This document shows positions 36,887 through 46,222 of a DNA stretch of 64,000 nt, in pieces. Under the pieces are notes generated by a model. The model was not told the DNA's origin and did not search any database. It saw only the letters and a list, made by a program, of their open reading frames with translations. Source of the DNA: Actinoplanes sp. NBRC 103695 (GTDB lineage: Bacteria; Actinomycetota; Actinomycetes; Mycobacteriales; Micromonosporaceae); contig NZ_BSTL01000031.1 of NCBI RefSeq assembly GCF_030269485.1, positions 1-64,000 on the forward strand, read 5' to 3'. The position numbers and the translations under genes are program-made. How positions within the stretch are numbered: the stretch's first letter is position 1; every line of letters starts with the position of its first letter.

Positions 36887-39800
36887 TCAGCCGGTCACGG
36901 GCTGGTCGCCCGGCACCGTGGTGAGCACGTAGCCGAGCAGGCCGACGACGGTGGAGCCTTGGCAGTCCGCGGCCACCGACAGGAACCGCTCCTGGCGCAG
37001 CGAGCAGCTGTACAGCGCCCGGCTGCCCGGTCCGGGTGGCGCCGCGGTCCAGACCCGCCCGACGGCGCCGACGACCCGCTTGCCCTCGCAGGCGGCGTCG
37101 GTGCTGACGAACTGGTCGAGGCCGGTCGCGCAGGCGTACACCGCGACCGTCCCGGCCTGGTTCGTCAGCGGCAGGACACCGAGCGGGCCCTCCAGGCGGT
37201 AGCCCGGCAGCAGCGCGTCGGTGGTGCTGGCGTGGTCCCACCCCGGGCCCAGGTACCGGTTGAGCGGCGCGTAGGCCAGGGTGTGACCGAGGACGACCTG
37301 CTGGGCCGGATCGGCGCACGGATCCCGGGACTCGAACCGGTCGCCGGCGGTGGTGCACCGGTAGACGGGCATCGTCGCCACGCCGGTCGGCGCGCTCGCA
37401 TACACCCGGCCGATCTCGCCGAGCGACGTCCCGCCCTCGCAGGCCGGGTCGATCGAGGTGAACCGGTCCGTCCCGCCGGAGCAGGCGTACAGCAGGCGAC
37501 TGCCCGCGGGCGCGCTGGCCAGGAGCAGCCCGAGCGTCGCGTCGAAGTGGTACCCGGCCGGGACCGCCTGGCTGGTCGCCCCACCGGCCCGGTCGCCGTC
37601 CGTGCTGACGTACCGGCCGAACTGGCCCGCCGCCGGCGCCGGCCAGGTCGCGAGCCGGGCGATCTCGTCCGGCGCGAGCATGCCCGCGTCGGTGCGGACC
37701 TCGTCGACCAGGCCGGGGAAGAACTCGGCGCGGCCGCCGTTGACCAGGCTCCGGCCGATCGACGTGCCGCCGCCGGCCAGCCAGACGCCGTCGACCCGTT
37801 GCATGCCGGCGAGCTGGCCGTCGACGTAGAGCCGGATCTGGCGGGCGGCCTGGTCGTAGACGCCGGCCAGGTGGGTCCAGCGGTTCAGCTGGGCCGGGGC
37901 CGCCGACGACGCGTAGACGTACGGTGCGCCGTCCGCGTCCTGAGTGGACACGCCGAACACCCACCGCTGGGCCGCCGGGCGGTACTGCAGGACGAAACCG
38001 CTCATCCGGCTGCCGTCCTGGGCCAGAACCGTGGCGATCTGGCCGTCCTTGGTCAGGTTGGCCCACGCGCCGACCGTGAAACTGTCCCGCATCGGTGCGG
38101 CCTCGGCACTGGTGCGCACCGCCTCGCCGGCGCCGTCGAGGCGGACCGCCCGGCCACTGACGCCGGGGCCGAGGGCGACACCGGTGCCGGACGGGATGCC
38201 GGTCAGCTTGCGCCAGCTCGCGTCGTCGAGGGTGCCGTCGTCGAACCGGAACAGGCCGTGCAGGACCGGGCTCACGTCGTCGTGGACCTTGGCCACCTCG
38301 CCGTCGGTGAGCGCCCGCCCGTAGGCGCGGACGTCGTCGACGACGCCCGGCCAGAAGTTCGCCGCCGCACCGCCCACCTTGGCCCGGCCCACCGCGAACG
38401 AGCCACCGGCGTTGAAGACCGGAGCACCCGCCTGCGCCCCCTTGAGGACGCCGTTGACGTACAGCCGGAGCTGCTGGGTCTGCGCCCGGTGCACCAGGGT
38501 CAGATGCGTCCAGAAGCCGGGGGCGGCGGGCTCGGTCGCGACCACGGTCGTCGTCGCCGGATCGGCGGCATCCGTGCCGGCGACGGTCGCCGCCCAGGTG
38601 TTGGTCCCCGGGTTGTACTGCACCGTGAACCCGCTGGTGGTGTCGCCGTCCTGGGACAGCACGACCCGGTTGGCGCTGCCACCGCCCTGGTTGAGCACCG
38701 CCCAGGCCGACACCGTGAAGTCCCGGGAGGTGTCGACGGCGCGGCCGGCGGTCTCGGCGTAGCCCTTCGTGCCGTCGAACGAGGCGGCCGTGCCGTCCCG
38801 CCCGTTGCCCCAGCCGGCGCCGCCCTTGAGCGTCAGCGGACGCCGGTTCGGGCTGGTGTCGCCGGCGGTGGTGCCGCCGCCCTCGTCCAGCCGCCAGCGG
38901 CCGGCGTCCTCGATCGGCAGGGTCGCGGTGCCGTTCTCCGCGCCGTACGAGCCGACGAGCTCCTCGACGCGATCGGCGGTGAGCACGCCGTTGTAGAGCC
39001 GGACGTCGTCGATCTTGCCGCGCCAGTGGTTGACCGGGGTGCTGCCACTGCGGCCGCGGCCGATCTGCAGCCCACCGGTGGCCGGCCAGGCGTTGAGCAG
39101 GGTGCCGTCGTCCACCGCGCCGCCGTCGACGTACAGGTGCAGGACCTTGCCCGCCGCGTCGTACGTGCCGGTCAGGTGCACCCAGGCGTTGACCTGGCTG
39201 TCCTCGACCGAGACGGCGGCCTTGGTGACCGGTGCGTCCGGGGCGTCCGACTCGGGCATCTCGAAGATCCAGGCGCCCCACGGCTTCTGCCCGTCGTCGA
39301 TGTAGTGCCCGAGGCGGAACTTGCTCGTCGCGGCGCCGTCCTGGGTGACCGCGTCGAGCCGGCAGGACGTGACCGTCGACGAGAACGGGCAGGACTTGGC
39401 CTCCTCGTCGGGCAGCCACACCCAGGCGCTGACCGTGAAGCTGCCGGCGGTGGAGACGTCGACGCCGTTCGTCCGGGCCGCGCCAGCGCTGCCGTCCAGG
39501 CTCAGCGCGTTGCCGGTCCGGCCGGCCGCGAAGGAGGCGCCGCTGACCAGGGTCGCGCCGCGCGTGCCGACCGCGTCACCCGCGGTGCCGCCGGACGGCT
39601 CGTCGAGCCGCCAGTTGTGGGCCAGGCTCAGGTCGCGGCCGGCGAGGGTCTTCACCTCGTCGCCGAACAGGGCCCGTCCGTACAGGGTGACGTCGTCGAC
39701 GGCGCCGCGGAAGCCGTCGACCGGCTGGCCGTTCCACTGGCCACGGCCGATCGCGAGCAGGCCGGCCGGAGCGTTCCAGGCGCCGGAATGCGCGACGCTC

Positions 39801-42800
39801 GCGGAGGGGACGCCGTTGACGTACAGGACGAGCCGCCCGTCCGTGGCCGAGTACGACGCGGCGACGTGGGTCCAGATGCCGGGCTGCGCCGCGGCGCCGA
39901 CCGCCCGGGTCGCGGCGCCGCCACCGTCGGCGTCCCGGGCGAACATCGCGGCCGCCCAGTGCCCGTCGGCGGTGAGCTGGAGCAGGAAGGAACTGACCCG
40001 GCCGCCGTCCTGGGAGACGATCGTCTGTGCCGCGCCGGTCCCGTCGGTACGCGCCCAGGCCGAGACGGTGAAACTCCTGGACGTGTCGACAGCCCGGTCG
40101 GCGGTGAGGTGCGCCGGCCCGTCGAACTGGGCCGCGAGGTCGTCCGGGTCCGGGAAGGTCCCCCGGCCGGCGGTCCACTTCAGGGCGCCGACGATCGAGC
40201 CGGGCCTGGTGCGCCTGGCGTCCCGGGCGTCGCCGTCGAGCCGGAACTCGGCCGCCTTCAGGTCGGCGTTGAGCAGACCACGGACCTCGTCCGCGCCGAT
40301 CGCACGGCTGTAGACGCGCACCTCGTCGATGCCGCCCGGCCAGTGGTCCGCCGGGCTTCCCGCGGTACGGCCCCGGCCGACGGTCAGCGCCCCGGTGGTG
40401 TCGGCGAACGGACCGGCGTTGTCCTCGTCGGCGCCCAGCCGGCTGCCGTCGACGTAGAGGAACGCCTTGCGGGTGGTGGCGTCGAACACCCCGGCCAGAT
40501 GCACCCACTGACCGGTCTGGACGGTTCCCGCCGGACCGGCCGCGGTGGCCAGCACCTTGCCGGCGCCGTCGGTCAGCTCGAACACCCAGGCACCGTTGCG
40601 CTGCTGCAGGACGAACCCGCTGGACGTGATGCCGTCCTGGGACAGCGCGGTCGCGATCCTCGACTGGTCGAGCCGGACGTACGCGGCGACGGAGAAACTG
40701 CGGTTGGTGCGGACGACCGCCCCGGAGGTGGCCGCGTGACCGGTGACGCCGTCGAGCTTGAGCGAGCCACGCATGGCGCCGCCCGCGACGAGCGACCCGC
40801 CCTCCTTGACGACGAACGACTCGGCGCCGTCCACGGAGTTGCGGGCGGTCGTGCCCTCCTGCTCGTCGAACGTCCAGCGGCCGAGCTGGACGTTGTCGTT
40901 ACGGACCAGCGCGCCGACCTCGGGCGCGGACAACGGCCGGTCGTACAGCTCGACCTCGTCGACGGCGCCGTTCCAGTAGTCGACCAGGGCGCCGTTCCAC
41001 ATCAGGTGGCCGATGCGCACCGGGCCGGTGGCGTTGCCGATCGGCCCGCCGGTGGTGGCGGAGCCGGCCTCGACGCCGTTGACGTACAGGCGTAGCTGCG
41101 GGTTCGAGGCGGGGTTGTAGACGCCGGTGAGGTGGGTCCAGACGCCGAGCTGCGCGGGTTCGGCGGAACGGGCCATGTCGGTGGCGGACAGGTCGGCCCG
41201 GACCGCGCCGAACACCCACTGGCCGCCGTTGTCCGGCCGGTACCACAGCACGAACCCGGACCGCGGGCCGAAGTCCTGCGCGACCACGGCCTGGGCGCCG
41301 CCGCCGCTGTCGAGCTTCGCCCAGGCGGACACGGTGAACGCCGCGTCGGTACGGATCGCGTTGGGCGCGGTCGCACCGGCCGCGGCGCCGTTCAGCCGCA
41401 GGGCCTGGCCGACCGCTCCCGGTCCGTAGGTGGCGGGGCCGGTCAGCGTGCCGTGCCGGTCGCCGAGGAACGCGTCGTCGGTGAGGTTGCCGTCCAGCGA
41501 CCACGACGCGACCGCCCCGTTGCCCGCCCGGACGTAGAAGCGGTACGTCTGCATCGGGCTCCGGTGCCCGGCCCGGTCGACGCTCTGCACGTACAGGATC
41601 CGGGGGCCGTCACCGGGCGGGGTGAGCTCCACCGTGGCCCTGCCGCCGAGAGACTCCGCGTCCACCCACTGGTTGGGCGAGTCCGTCCAGCCGTACAGGT
41701 AGCCGTTGATGTCGGCGACGCCGCCGGCCTGGAAGGTGAACCGGTCCGGCGTCGAGGCGCTGCCGTGCCAGCGGTTGTCCGCCTGGTACAGGATCCCGGA
41801 GACGACCGGCGGCCGGTCCACGCCGACCCGGTCCACGACGAAGGACCGGGGGCCCATCCGCTGCGGGCCGTCGGCGGACCGGTCGTTGGCGCGGACACCC
41901 CAGGACACCTCGGCGCCGTCGCGATTGCTCAGGTCGAGATCGGTGACGAACCAGTCGCCGCTGGTCTGCTCCCCGCCGGCCCGCTCCTCGACCTGGTTGC
42001 CGTTGTGCAGGATCCGCCAGCGCGGCGACAGGTTGTCGCCGTCGCCGTCGCTCAGCCGCGCCTGCAACCGGATCGCGGACTCGCCGAGGTACGGCTTCCC
42101 GTCGCACCAGCGGCAGGCCGCGGGCAGCTCGGGACTCGTCGACAGGTCCTCCGGCGCGTTCGGCGGGGTGTTGTAGGCGACGATGAGCTTCGTCGCGGCG
42201 GTGTCGTACTTGCGCCAGGCCAGTCCGTGACCCTCGTCGCGGGCCTTGAGGAAGTACGCCGAGACGCCGCCCGCCTCGACCTCCTGCGGCGCCATCAGGA
42301 AGTTGTAGAGCAGGCCCCCGTTGCACGAGGTCCCGATCATGTTCTCCGAGACCTTGCCGCCCTGCGGCGCGTTGTTCCAGGTGGTGTCCGGTCCGATGTC
42401 GCCACCGGGGTGGTACAGGTCGTGGATGACATTGGTCGCGCAGTCCGGCGAGTAGTTCATCACCGTCTGCAGGTTCGCCGACGTGATCTGCTTCCCGGCC
42501 AGCCAGCCGGTGTCGAACTGGTAGTAGGTGCGGACCGCGCCGATGCCACCGCACTGCGGCGACGGGTAGCACTGGCCGACCTTGCTCTGGTCGCCGTCGA
42601 TGCCGCCCATCCACACCCGCGCGTTCGGCAGGCCGCTGAACACCTTCGCCCAGCCGGTGTGCTGGAAGTCCGCGAGCGTCGGATCGATGGTCACCGGATA
42701 CCGGACGCCCGCGCCGGTGAGCACCTCCGGGTCCGGGGTGAGCACCAGGGCCCGCCGCTCGACACGGACGCCGACGGCCGACCGGCGCGCGCCGGTCGAG

Positions 42801-43522
42801 TCCCACATCATCGCGGGCGGACCGGCGAACACGACGGCGCCGGCCTTGTCGCGGGCGGTCAGCCCGCCGTCGCGGGTGACCCGCAACGTCAGCCCGTCGG
42901 TCCTCAGCGGCAGCCGGATCGACCGCAGCGCCCGGTTCGCCGCCGCCGCCGCGTTCCTGACGACGAGGTGCTGGCCGTAGCCGCCCCGATCGGCGCGCAC
43001 GACCAGGTCGACGCCGGGCAGCACGTCCGGGTAGGTGGCGGTGCTGCCGCTCAGCCGAGGTGCGGGCAGCTTCCCCGGCCACGACAGCGACATCGACCGG
43101 CCCGGCCCGCCGAACCGCAGCAGCGGCACGCCGGCGCCGCCGGGCGAGAGCTCCAGCGGCGGATCGGTCGCCACCGTCCCCACCGTCCCGTCGGCACGGC
43201 GCGCCAGCGTGGTGTCGATCGTCACCCACTTGCCCTGGCGCATAAGCCTTGCCGGGGTGGTGCTCAGTTCCGCGGTGAACCCGCCGGCGGGCTCCGCGCG
43301 TACCAGCCGGGTCTCGCTCGTGAGGGCACCCACCGTGACCGGCGTCCCCTGCGTGCGTGCCGCCGACATCGCCGTCCGGAGCGTCGATGCCTCCGCGACG
43401 GGCGGACCCGAGGGAACCGGCGGCTCTCCCGCGGACCGCACCACCACCAGCACGAGTCCGATCAGGAGGGCCAGCAGGACGGGCACGGCGAGCGCCCGCC
43501 GCCGGCGCGATTGTGTTTTCAC
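36887..43522 (-). CDS. Giant secreted protein with six LamG domains
   Basis: 2211 aa from GTG 43522 (GAGG 9 nt upstream). Signal/anchor helix (ALAVPVLLALLIGLVLVVV), a DNRLRE-like N-terminal part (~100-560, with YPVTIDPTLADFQHTG and NYSPDCATNVI), an Ig-like stretch, and six LamG/concanavalin-like domains recognisable by FTVSAWA...SQDG...WTHLAGVY. At the end are four copies of a short Cys-containing repeat (RLLYACSGGTDRFTSIDPAC type). No catalytic motif is seen; LamG modules usually bind glycans or proteins. First gene of a two-gene operon with the RHS protein. Confidence 0.85.
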   Translation of the reverse strand: MKTQSRRRRALAVPVLLALLIGLVLVVVRSAGEPPVPSGPPVAEASTLRTAMSAARTQGTPVTVGALTSETRLVRAEPAGGFTAELSTTPARLMRQGKWVTIDTTLARRADGTVGTVATDPPLELSPGGAGVPLLRFGGPGRSMSLSWPGKLPAPRLSGSTATYPDVLPGVDLVVRADRGGYGQHLVVRNAAAAANRALRSIRLPLRTDGLTLRVTRDGGLTARDKAGAVVFAGPPAMMWDSTGARRSAVGVRVERRALVLTPDPEVLTGAGVRYPVTIDPTLADFQHTGWAKVFSGLPNARVWMGGIDGDQSKVGQCYPSPQCGGIGAVRTYYQFDTGWLAGKQITSANLQTVMNYSPDCATNVIHDLYHPGGDIGPDTTWNNAPQGGKVSENMIGTSCNGGLLYNFLMAPQEVEAGGVSAYFLKARDEGHGLAWRKYDTAATKLIVAYNTPPNAPEDLSTSPELPAACRWCDGKPYLGESAIRLQARLSDGDGDNLSPRWRILHNGNQVEERAGGEQTSGDWFVTDLDLSNRDGAEVSWGVRANDRSADGPQRMGPRSFVVDRVGVDRPPVVSGILYQADNRWHGSASTPDRFTFQAGGVADINGYLYGWTDSPNQWVDAESLGGRATVELTPPGDGPRILYVQSVDRAGHRSPMQTYRFYVRAGNGAVASWSLDGNLTDDAFLGDRHGTLTGPATYGPGAVGQALRLNGAAAGATAPNAIRTDAAFTVSAWAKLDSGGGAQAVVAQDFGPRSGFVLWYRPDNGGQWVFGAVRADLSATDMARSAEPAQLGVWTHLTGVYNPASNPQLRLYVNGVEAGSATTGGPIGNATGPVRIGHLMWNGALVDYWNGAVDEVELYDRPLSAPEVGALVRNDNVQLGRWTFDEQEGTTARNSVDGAESFVVKEGGSLVAGGAMRGSLKLDGVTGHAATSGAVVRTNRSFSVAAYVRLDQSRIATALSQDGITSSGFVLQQRNGAWVFELTDGAGKVLATAAGPAGTVQTGQWVHLAGVFDATTRKAFLYVDGSRLGADEDNAGPFADTTGALTVGRGRTAGSPADHWPGGIDEVRVYSRAIGADEVRGLLNADLKAAEFRLDGDARDARRTRPGSIVGALKWTAGRGTFPDPDDLAAQFDGPAHLTADRAVDTSRSFTVSAWARTDGTGAAQTIVSQDGGRVSSFLLQLTADGHWAAAMFARDADGGGAATRAVGAAAQPGIWTHVAASYSATDGRLVLYVNGVPSASVAHSGAWNAPAGLLAIGRGQWNGQPVDGFRGAVDDVTLYGRALFGDEVKTLAGRDLSLAHNWRLDEPSGGTAGDAVGTRGATLVSGASFAAGRTGNALSLDGSAGAARTNGVDVSTAGSFTVSAWVWLPDEEAKSCPFSSTVTSCRLDAVTQDGAATSKFRLGHYIDDGQKPWGAWIFEMPESDAPDAPVTKAAVSVEDSQVNAWVHLTGTYDAAGKVLHLYVDGGAVDDGTLLNAWPATGGLQIGRGRSGSTPVNHWRGKIDDVRLYNGVLTADRVEELVGSYGAENGTATLPIEDAGRWRLDEGGGTTAGDTSPNRRPLTLKGGAGWGNGRDGTAASFDGTKGYAETAGRAVDTSRDFTVSAWAVLNQGGGSANRVVLSQDGDTTSGFTVQYNPGTNTWAATVAGTDAADPATTTVVATEPAAPGFWTHLTLVHRAQTQQLRLYVNGVLKGAQAGAPVFNAGGSFAVGRAKVGGAAANFWPGVVDDVRAYGRALTDGEVAKVHDDVSPVLHGLFRFDDGTLDDASWRKLTGIPSGTGVALGPGVSGRAVRLDGAGEAVRTSAEAAPMRDSFTVGAWANLTKDGQIATVLAQDGSRMSGFVLQYRPAAQRWVFGVSTQDADGAPYVYASSAAPAQLNRWTHLAGVYDQAARQIRLYVDGQLAGMQRVDGVWLAGGGTSIGRSLVNGGRAEFFPGLVDEVRTDAGMLAPDEIARLATWPAPAAGQFGRYVSTDGDRAGGATSQAVPAGYHFDATLGLLLASAPAGSRLLYACSGGTDRFTSIDPACEGGTSLGEIGRVYASAPTGVATMPVYRCTTAGDRFESRDPCADPAQQVVLGHTLAYAPLNRYLGPGWDHASTTDALLPGYRLEGPLGVLPLTNQAGTVAVYACATGLDQFVSTDAACEGKRVVGAVGRVWTAAPPGPGSRALYSCSLRQERFLSVAADCQGSTVVGLLGYVLTTVPGDQPVTG

Positions 43523-43651
43523 CCCGACACCCTCGCAACCCCCTCTTTCGTACGGCCTGCGCAGCGCTGTCGCGACGCTGTCGCCGGGGGACGTGGCCGC
43601 TTCCGGACTTCCGGGTTGTCGCCACGCGGTCAGGCCCCGAGGGTGACCTTC

Positions 43652-45334
43652 ATGAGTGTCGTTGCTCGCAAACCGGTGCTGATCGCGGCCGTGCTCCTGA
43701 TCCTGACCGGACTCGGCGCCGCGCCGAGGCCCGCCGACGCGGCCGCCGAGACGCCGTTCGTCACGGCCGCCGGCACCCGGTTCGTCCTCGACGGGCGGCC
43801 CTTCTACGTCGCCGGGACGAACAACCACTACCTCGGCTGGGGCACCCGGGCCGAAGTGGACTCGGTGCTCACGTCGGCCGCCGGCTCCGGCTACAACGTG
43901 GTCCGGGGAATCCTCAACTCCGTCAAAGGTTCACCGGACGGCGTCACCAGACGGCACGTGTGGAACCCGGCCAGCACCGCCGACTCGTCCAACATGGGCG
44001 TGCACGGCACCTACCTGGCCTACTGGGACACCACGCGCAACACCTACGCCTTCAACGACAGCAGCACCGACGGCCTGGGCCGGTGGGACTACGTGATCTG
44101 GAAGGCCGGCCGGCTCGGCCTGCGGCTCGACATCGCCATGCTCGACTTCTGGCAGTGGGCCGGCGGCGCCCAGCAGGTCAACGCCTGGTACCTGGACGGC
44201 TTCGACGCGGCGAACGATCCGCGCCGGTACACGTTCTTCTACCAGGACCCGCGCGCCAAGCAGTTCTACCGGGACTGGACCGCCCACGTCCTCGACCGGG
44301 TCAACCCGCTGACCGGCCTCCGCTACGCCGACGACCCGACGATCTTCGCCTGGGACCTGATGAACGAGCCCGAGGTCGGCTCCGTCAGCCTCGCGCAGAG
44401 CTGGATGCAGGAGATGGCGCTGCACCTCAAGGCGCGGGGCGCCCGGCAACTCGTCGGCAGCGGCAGCGAGGGCTTCTACGACGGCCGGGCCGGCAGCGAC
44501 CCGGACACCGAGCCGGTCGCGGCGCCCGCGGTCGACTTCCAGACCTGGCACACCTACCCGACCTATCACAACGTGACACCGCAGGGCGTCGTGGACCTGA
44601 TCGCGAGGCACTGCGCCTCCGCCCGCCGCGCGGGCAAGCCGGTCCTGCTGCAGGAATTCGCCTACCCGGCCACGACCGCCGCCGAACGGGACAGCCGGGC
44701 CGCGCTCTACCGGACGTGGCTGGACGCGGTGTTCGCCGACGACGACTGCGCGGGGTGGACGTACTGGCGGCTCGAAGGCAAGGTCAAAGCGCAGCCGACC
44801 AGGCCGCACCCGCAGGACGACGACGCCGACCCGGGCGCCTTCGTCTGGCCGCCCGACAACGGCGAAGGGTTCAGCATCGACGGCGAGACCGACCCGGCCT
44901 ACCAGGCGTTCGCCGACCACGCGGCCCAGCTGCGCGGCAAGAACCGGACCGTCGTGGACGACCCGGGCTGGACGTACGGCGACGGATGGAGCCACTGCAC
45001 CGCCTGCGACGAGCCCGCGGTCACGTTCCACGGCGCGTCCCAGAGCTGGAGCGCGGTGACCGGGCGGACCGCCACGCTCACCTTCACCGGCGCCCGGGTC
45101 ACCTACCGGGCGGTCATCGCGAGCCACCACGGGATCGCCGCCGTCTCGATCGACGGCGGGGCCGAGACGTCGATCGACCTCTACAGCGCCACCAAGACCG
45201 GCGACGTCCCGGTCTGGACCAGCCCGGCGCTGAGGTCCGGCACCCACACGCTCCGCGTCCGCGTCACCGGCACCCGGAACCCGGCATCCACCGGCACCGG
45301 CGTGACCATCGACCGGGCCGACGTGATCGGCTGA
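43652..45334 (+). CDS. Secreted GH5-like mannanase with C-terminal carbohydrate module
   Basis: 560 aa. Signal peptide (LIAAVLLILTGLGAA, Ala-rich site), then a (beta/alpha)8 glycosidase of the GH5/mannan-endo-1,4-beta-mannosidase type: FYVAGTNNHYLGW, acid/base Glu in AWDLMNEPEVGS, TWHTYP, nucleophile Glu in LLQEFAYP, and GWTYWRLEG. About 130 residues of beta-rich domain close the protein (TLTFTGARVTYRAV, IDGGAETSIDLYS). Divergent from the LamG-RHS operon. Substrate assigned from family similarity only. Confidence 0.85.
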   Translation: MSVVARKPVLIAAVLLILTGLGAAPRPADAAAETPFVTAAGTRFVLDGRPFYVAGTNNHYLGWGTRAEVDSVLTSAAGSGYNVVRGILNSVKGSPDGVTRRHVWNPASTADSSNMGVHGTYLAYWDTTRNTYAFNDSSTDGLGRWDYVIWKAGRLGLRLDIAMLDFWQWAGGAQQVNAWYLDGFDAANDPRRYTFFYQDPRAKQFYRDWTAHVLDRVNPLTGLRYADDPTIFAWDLMNEPEVGSVSLAQSWMQEMALHLKARGARQLVGSGSEGFYDGRAGSDPDTEPVAAPAVDFQTWHTYPTYHNVTPQGVVDLIARHCASARRAGKPVLLQEFAYPATTAAERDSRAALYRTWLDAVFADDDCAGWTYWRLEGKVKAQPTRPHPQDDDADPGAFVWPPDNGEGFSIDGETDPAYQAFADHAAQLRGKNRTVVDDPGWTYGDGWSHCTACDEPAVTFHGASQSWSAVTGRTATLTFTGARVTYRAVIASHHGIAAVSIDGGAETSIDLYSATKTGDVPVWTSPALRSGTHTLRVRVTGTRNPASTGTGVTIDRADVIG

Positions 45335-45578
45335 TCGGAGGCCACCGTCCGGGCGACGCGATCGCTGAGCTGACCGCTCACCGTCGCCGCGGCCGGTCTG
45401 CCCGGCGGCCCGGGTGCCCGCTCGCCGTCGCCGCCGCCACTCACGGGCGCGGCCGGCGCGGCCGGGTCCGCCAGGCGCACACACAACGCGCGCCCCGGCC
45501 ACCCGCGCAGACGGCGACAGCGCCGGCAACACCTGAGGCCCGAACCCGGCCCTCAGCGGATCTCCATCGCGAGAGCCG

Positions 45579-46019
45579 CTACCCGGCCTGGCCGGAGTGC
45601 TCGATCTGGGCGAGGAGTTCGGGCGTGCGGCGCCTGTCGGTGGCGTCCGCCGCGGCGTCCAGGGCGATGCCGGCCGATGCCCGGCTCGCGTCCGGCGGGA
45701 CGACCAGCAGGTCGAAGCGGTCGCGGCCGAAGTCGATCATGATGGTGACCAGCCCGGCCGGCTGGGAGGTGTACCAGCCCAGCCGTACCGCCCGGCGGCC
45801 GGCGGCGGCCCGGCGCGGGTGCGGGAGGTCCCATTCCGCGGTGTTCAGCAGCACGTGCGTGATCTCGCCCCGGAGGTCCTTCAGGGCGGCCAGCAGGGCG
45901 GGGAGCTCGGCCACCGCGTCCGTCGTGCGCGGCCACCAGGCCCCGTCGAGGAGGGTGGTGCGGGAAGGCTCCGGGTCCATCCGCAGGCGCACGGGAGCCA
46001 TGGTGGTGGTGTCGGTCAT
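45579..46019 (-). CDS. DUF5994 family protein
   Basis: 146 aa, soluble. Recognised by the pattern RLRMDPEPSRTTLLDGAWWP near the N-terminus, AELPALLAALKDLRGEITHV in the middle and GRRAVRLGWYTSQPAGLVTI. This small family is abundant in actinomycetes and of unknown function. Divergent from the desaturase gene; the 203-bp gap holds a SigB-like promoter pointing to the desaturase. The 45335-45578 stretch behind it contains nothing recognisable. Confidence 0.8.
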   Translation of the reverse strand: MTDTTTMAPVRLRMDPEPSRTTLLDGAWWPRTTDAVAELPALLAALKDLRGEITHVLLNTAEWDLPHPRRAAAGRRAVRLGWYTSQPAGLVTIMIDFGRDRFDLLVVPPDASRASAGIALDAAADATDRRRTPELLAQIEHSGQAG

Positions 46020-46130
46020 CGCGATGCCTTCCTGTCGACGACGTCCGCGCCATCAAGGGGCGGGCGCGTTGCGCTCGTCGAAGGACGTCGAGAAAGCCGG
46101 TGTCCCCCAACCGTACGCGCATCCGCCCCT

Positions 46131-46156
46131 GTTTATCGGCTCGTGCACCGGGGTAT
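46131..46156 (+). promoter_or_regulatory. SigB-like promoter of the desaturase gene
   Basis: GTTT (46131-46134), 16-nt spacer, GGGTAT (46151-46156): exact match to the actinobacterial stress-sigma (SigB/SigF) consensus. It is 66 nt upstream of the ATG at 46223. Confidence 0.6.
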
Positions 46157-46222
46157 CAATGGAATCCGGCCGTCCAGACTCCGCGGCCTCGTCAGTCTGC
46201 ATGCAAGGTTAGGAGTCGCGCC

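Noticed and set aside
32665..36924. 1419-codon open frame antisense to the RHS gene
   Set aside because: Gly/Val/Arg-rich shadow created by GC-rich third positions; no domain, and the RHS frame has clear YD repeats.
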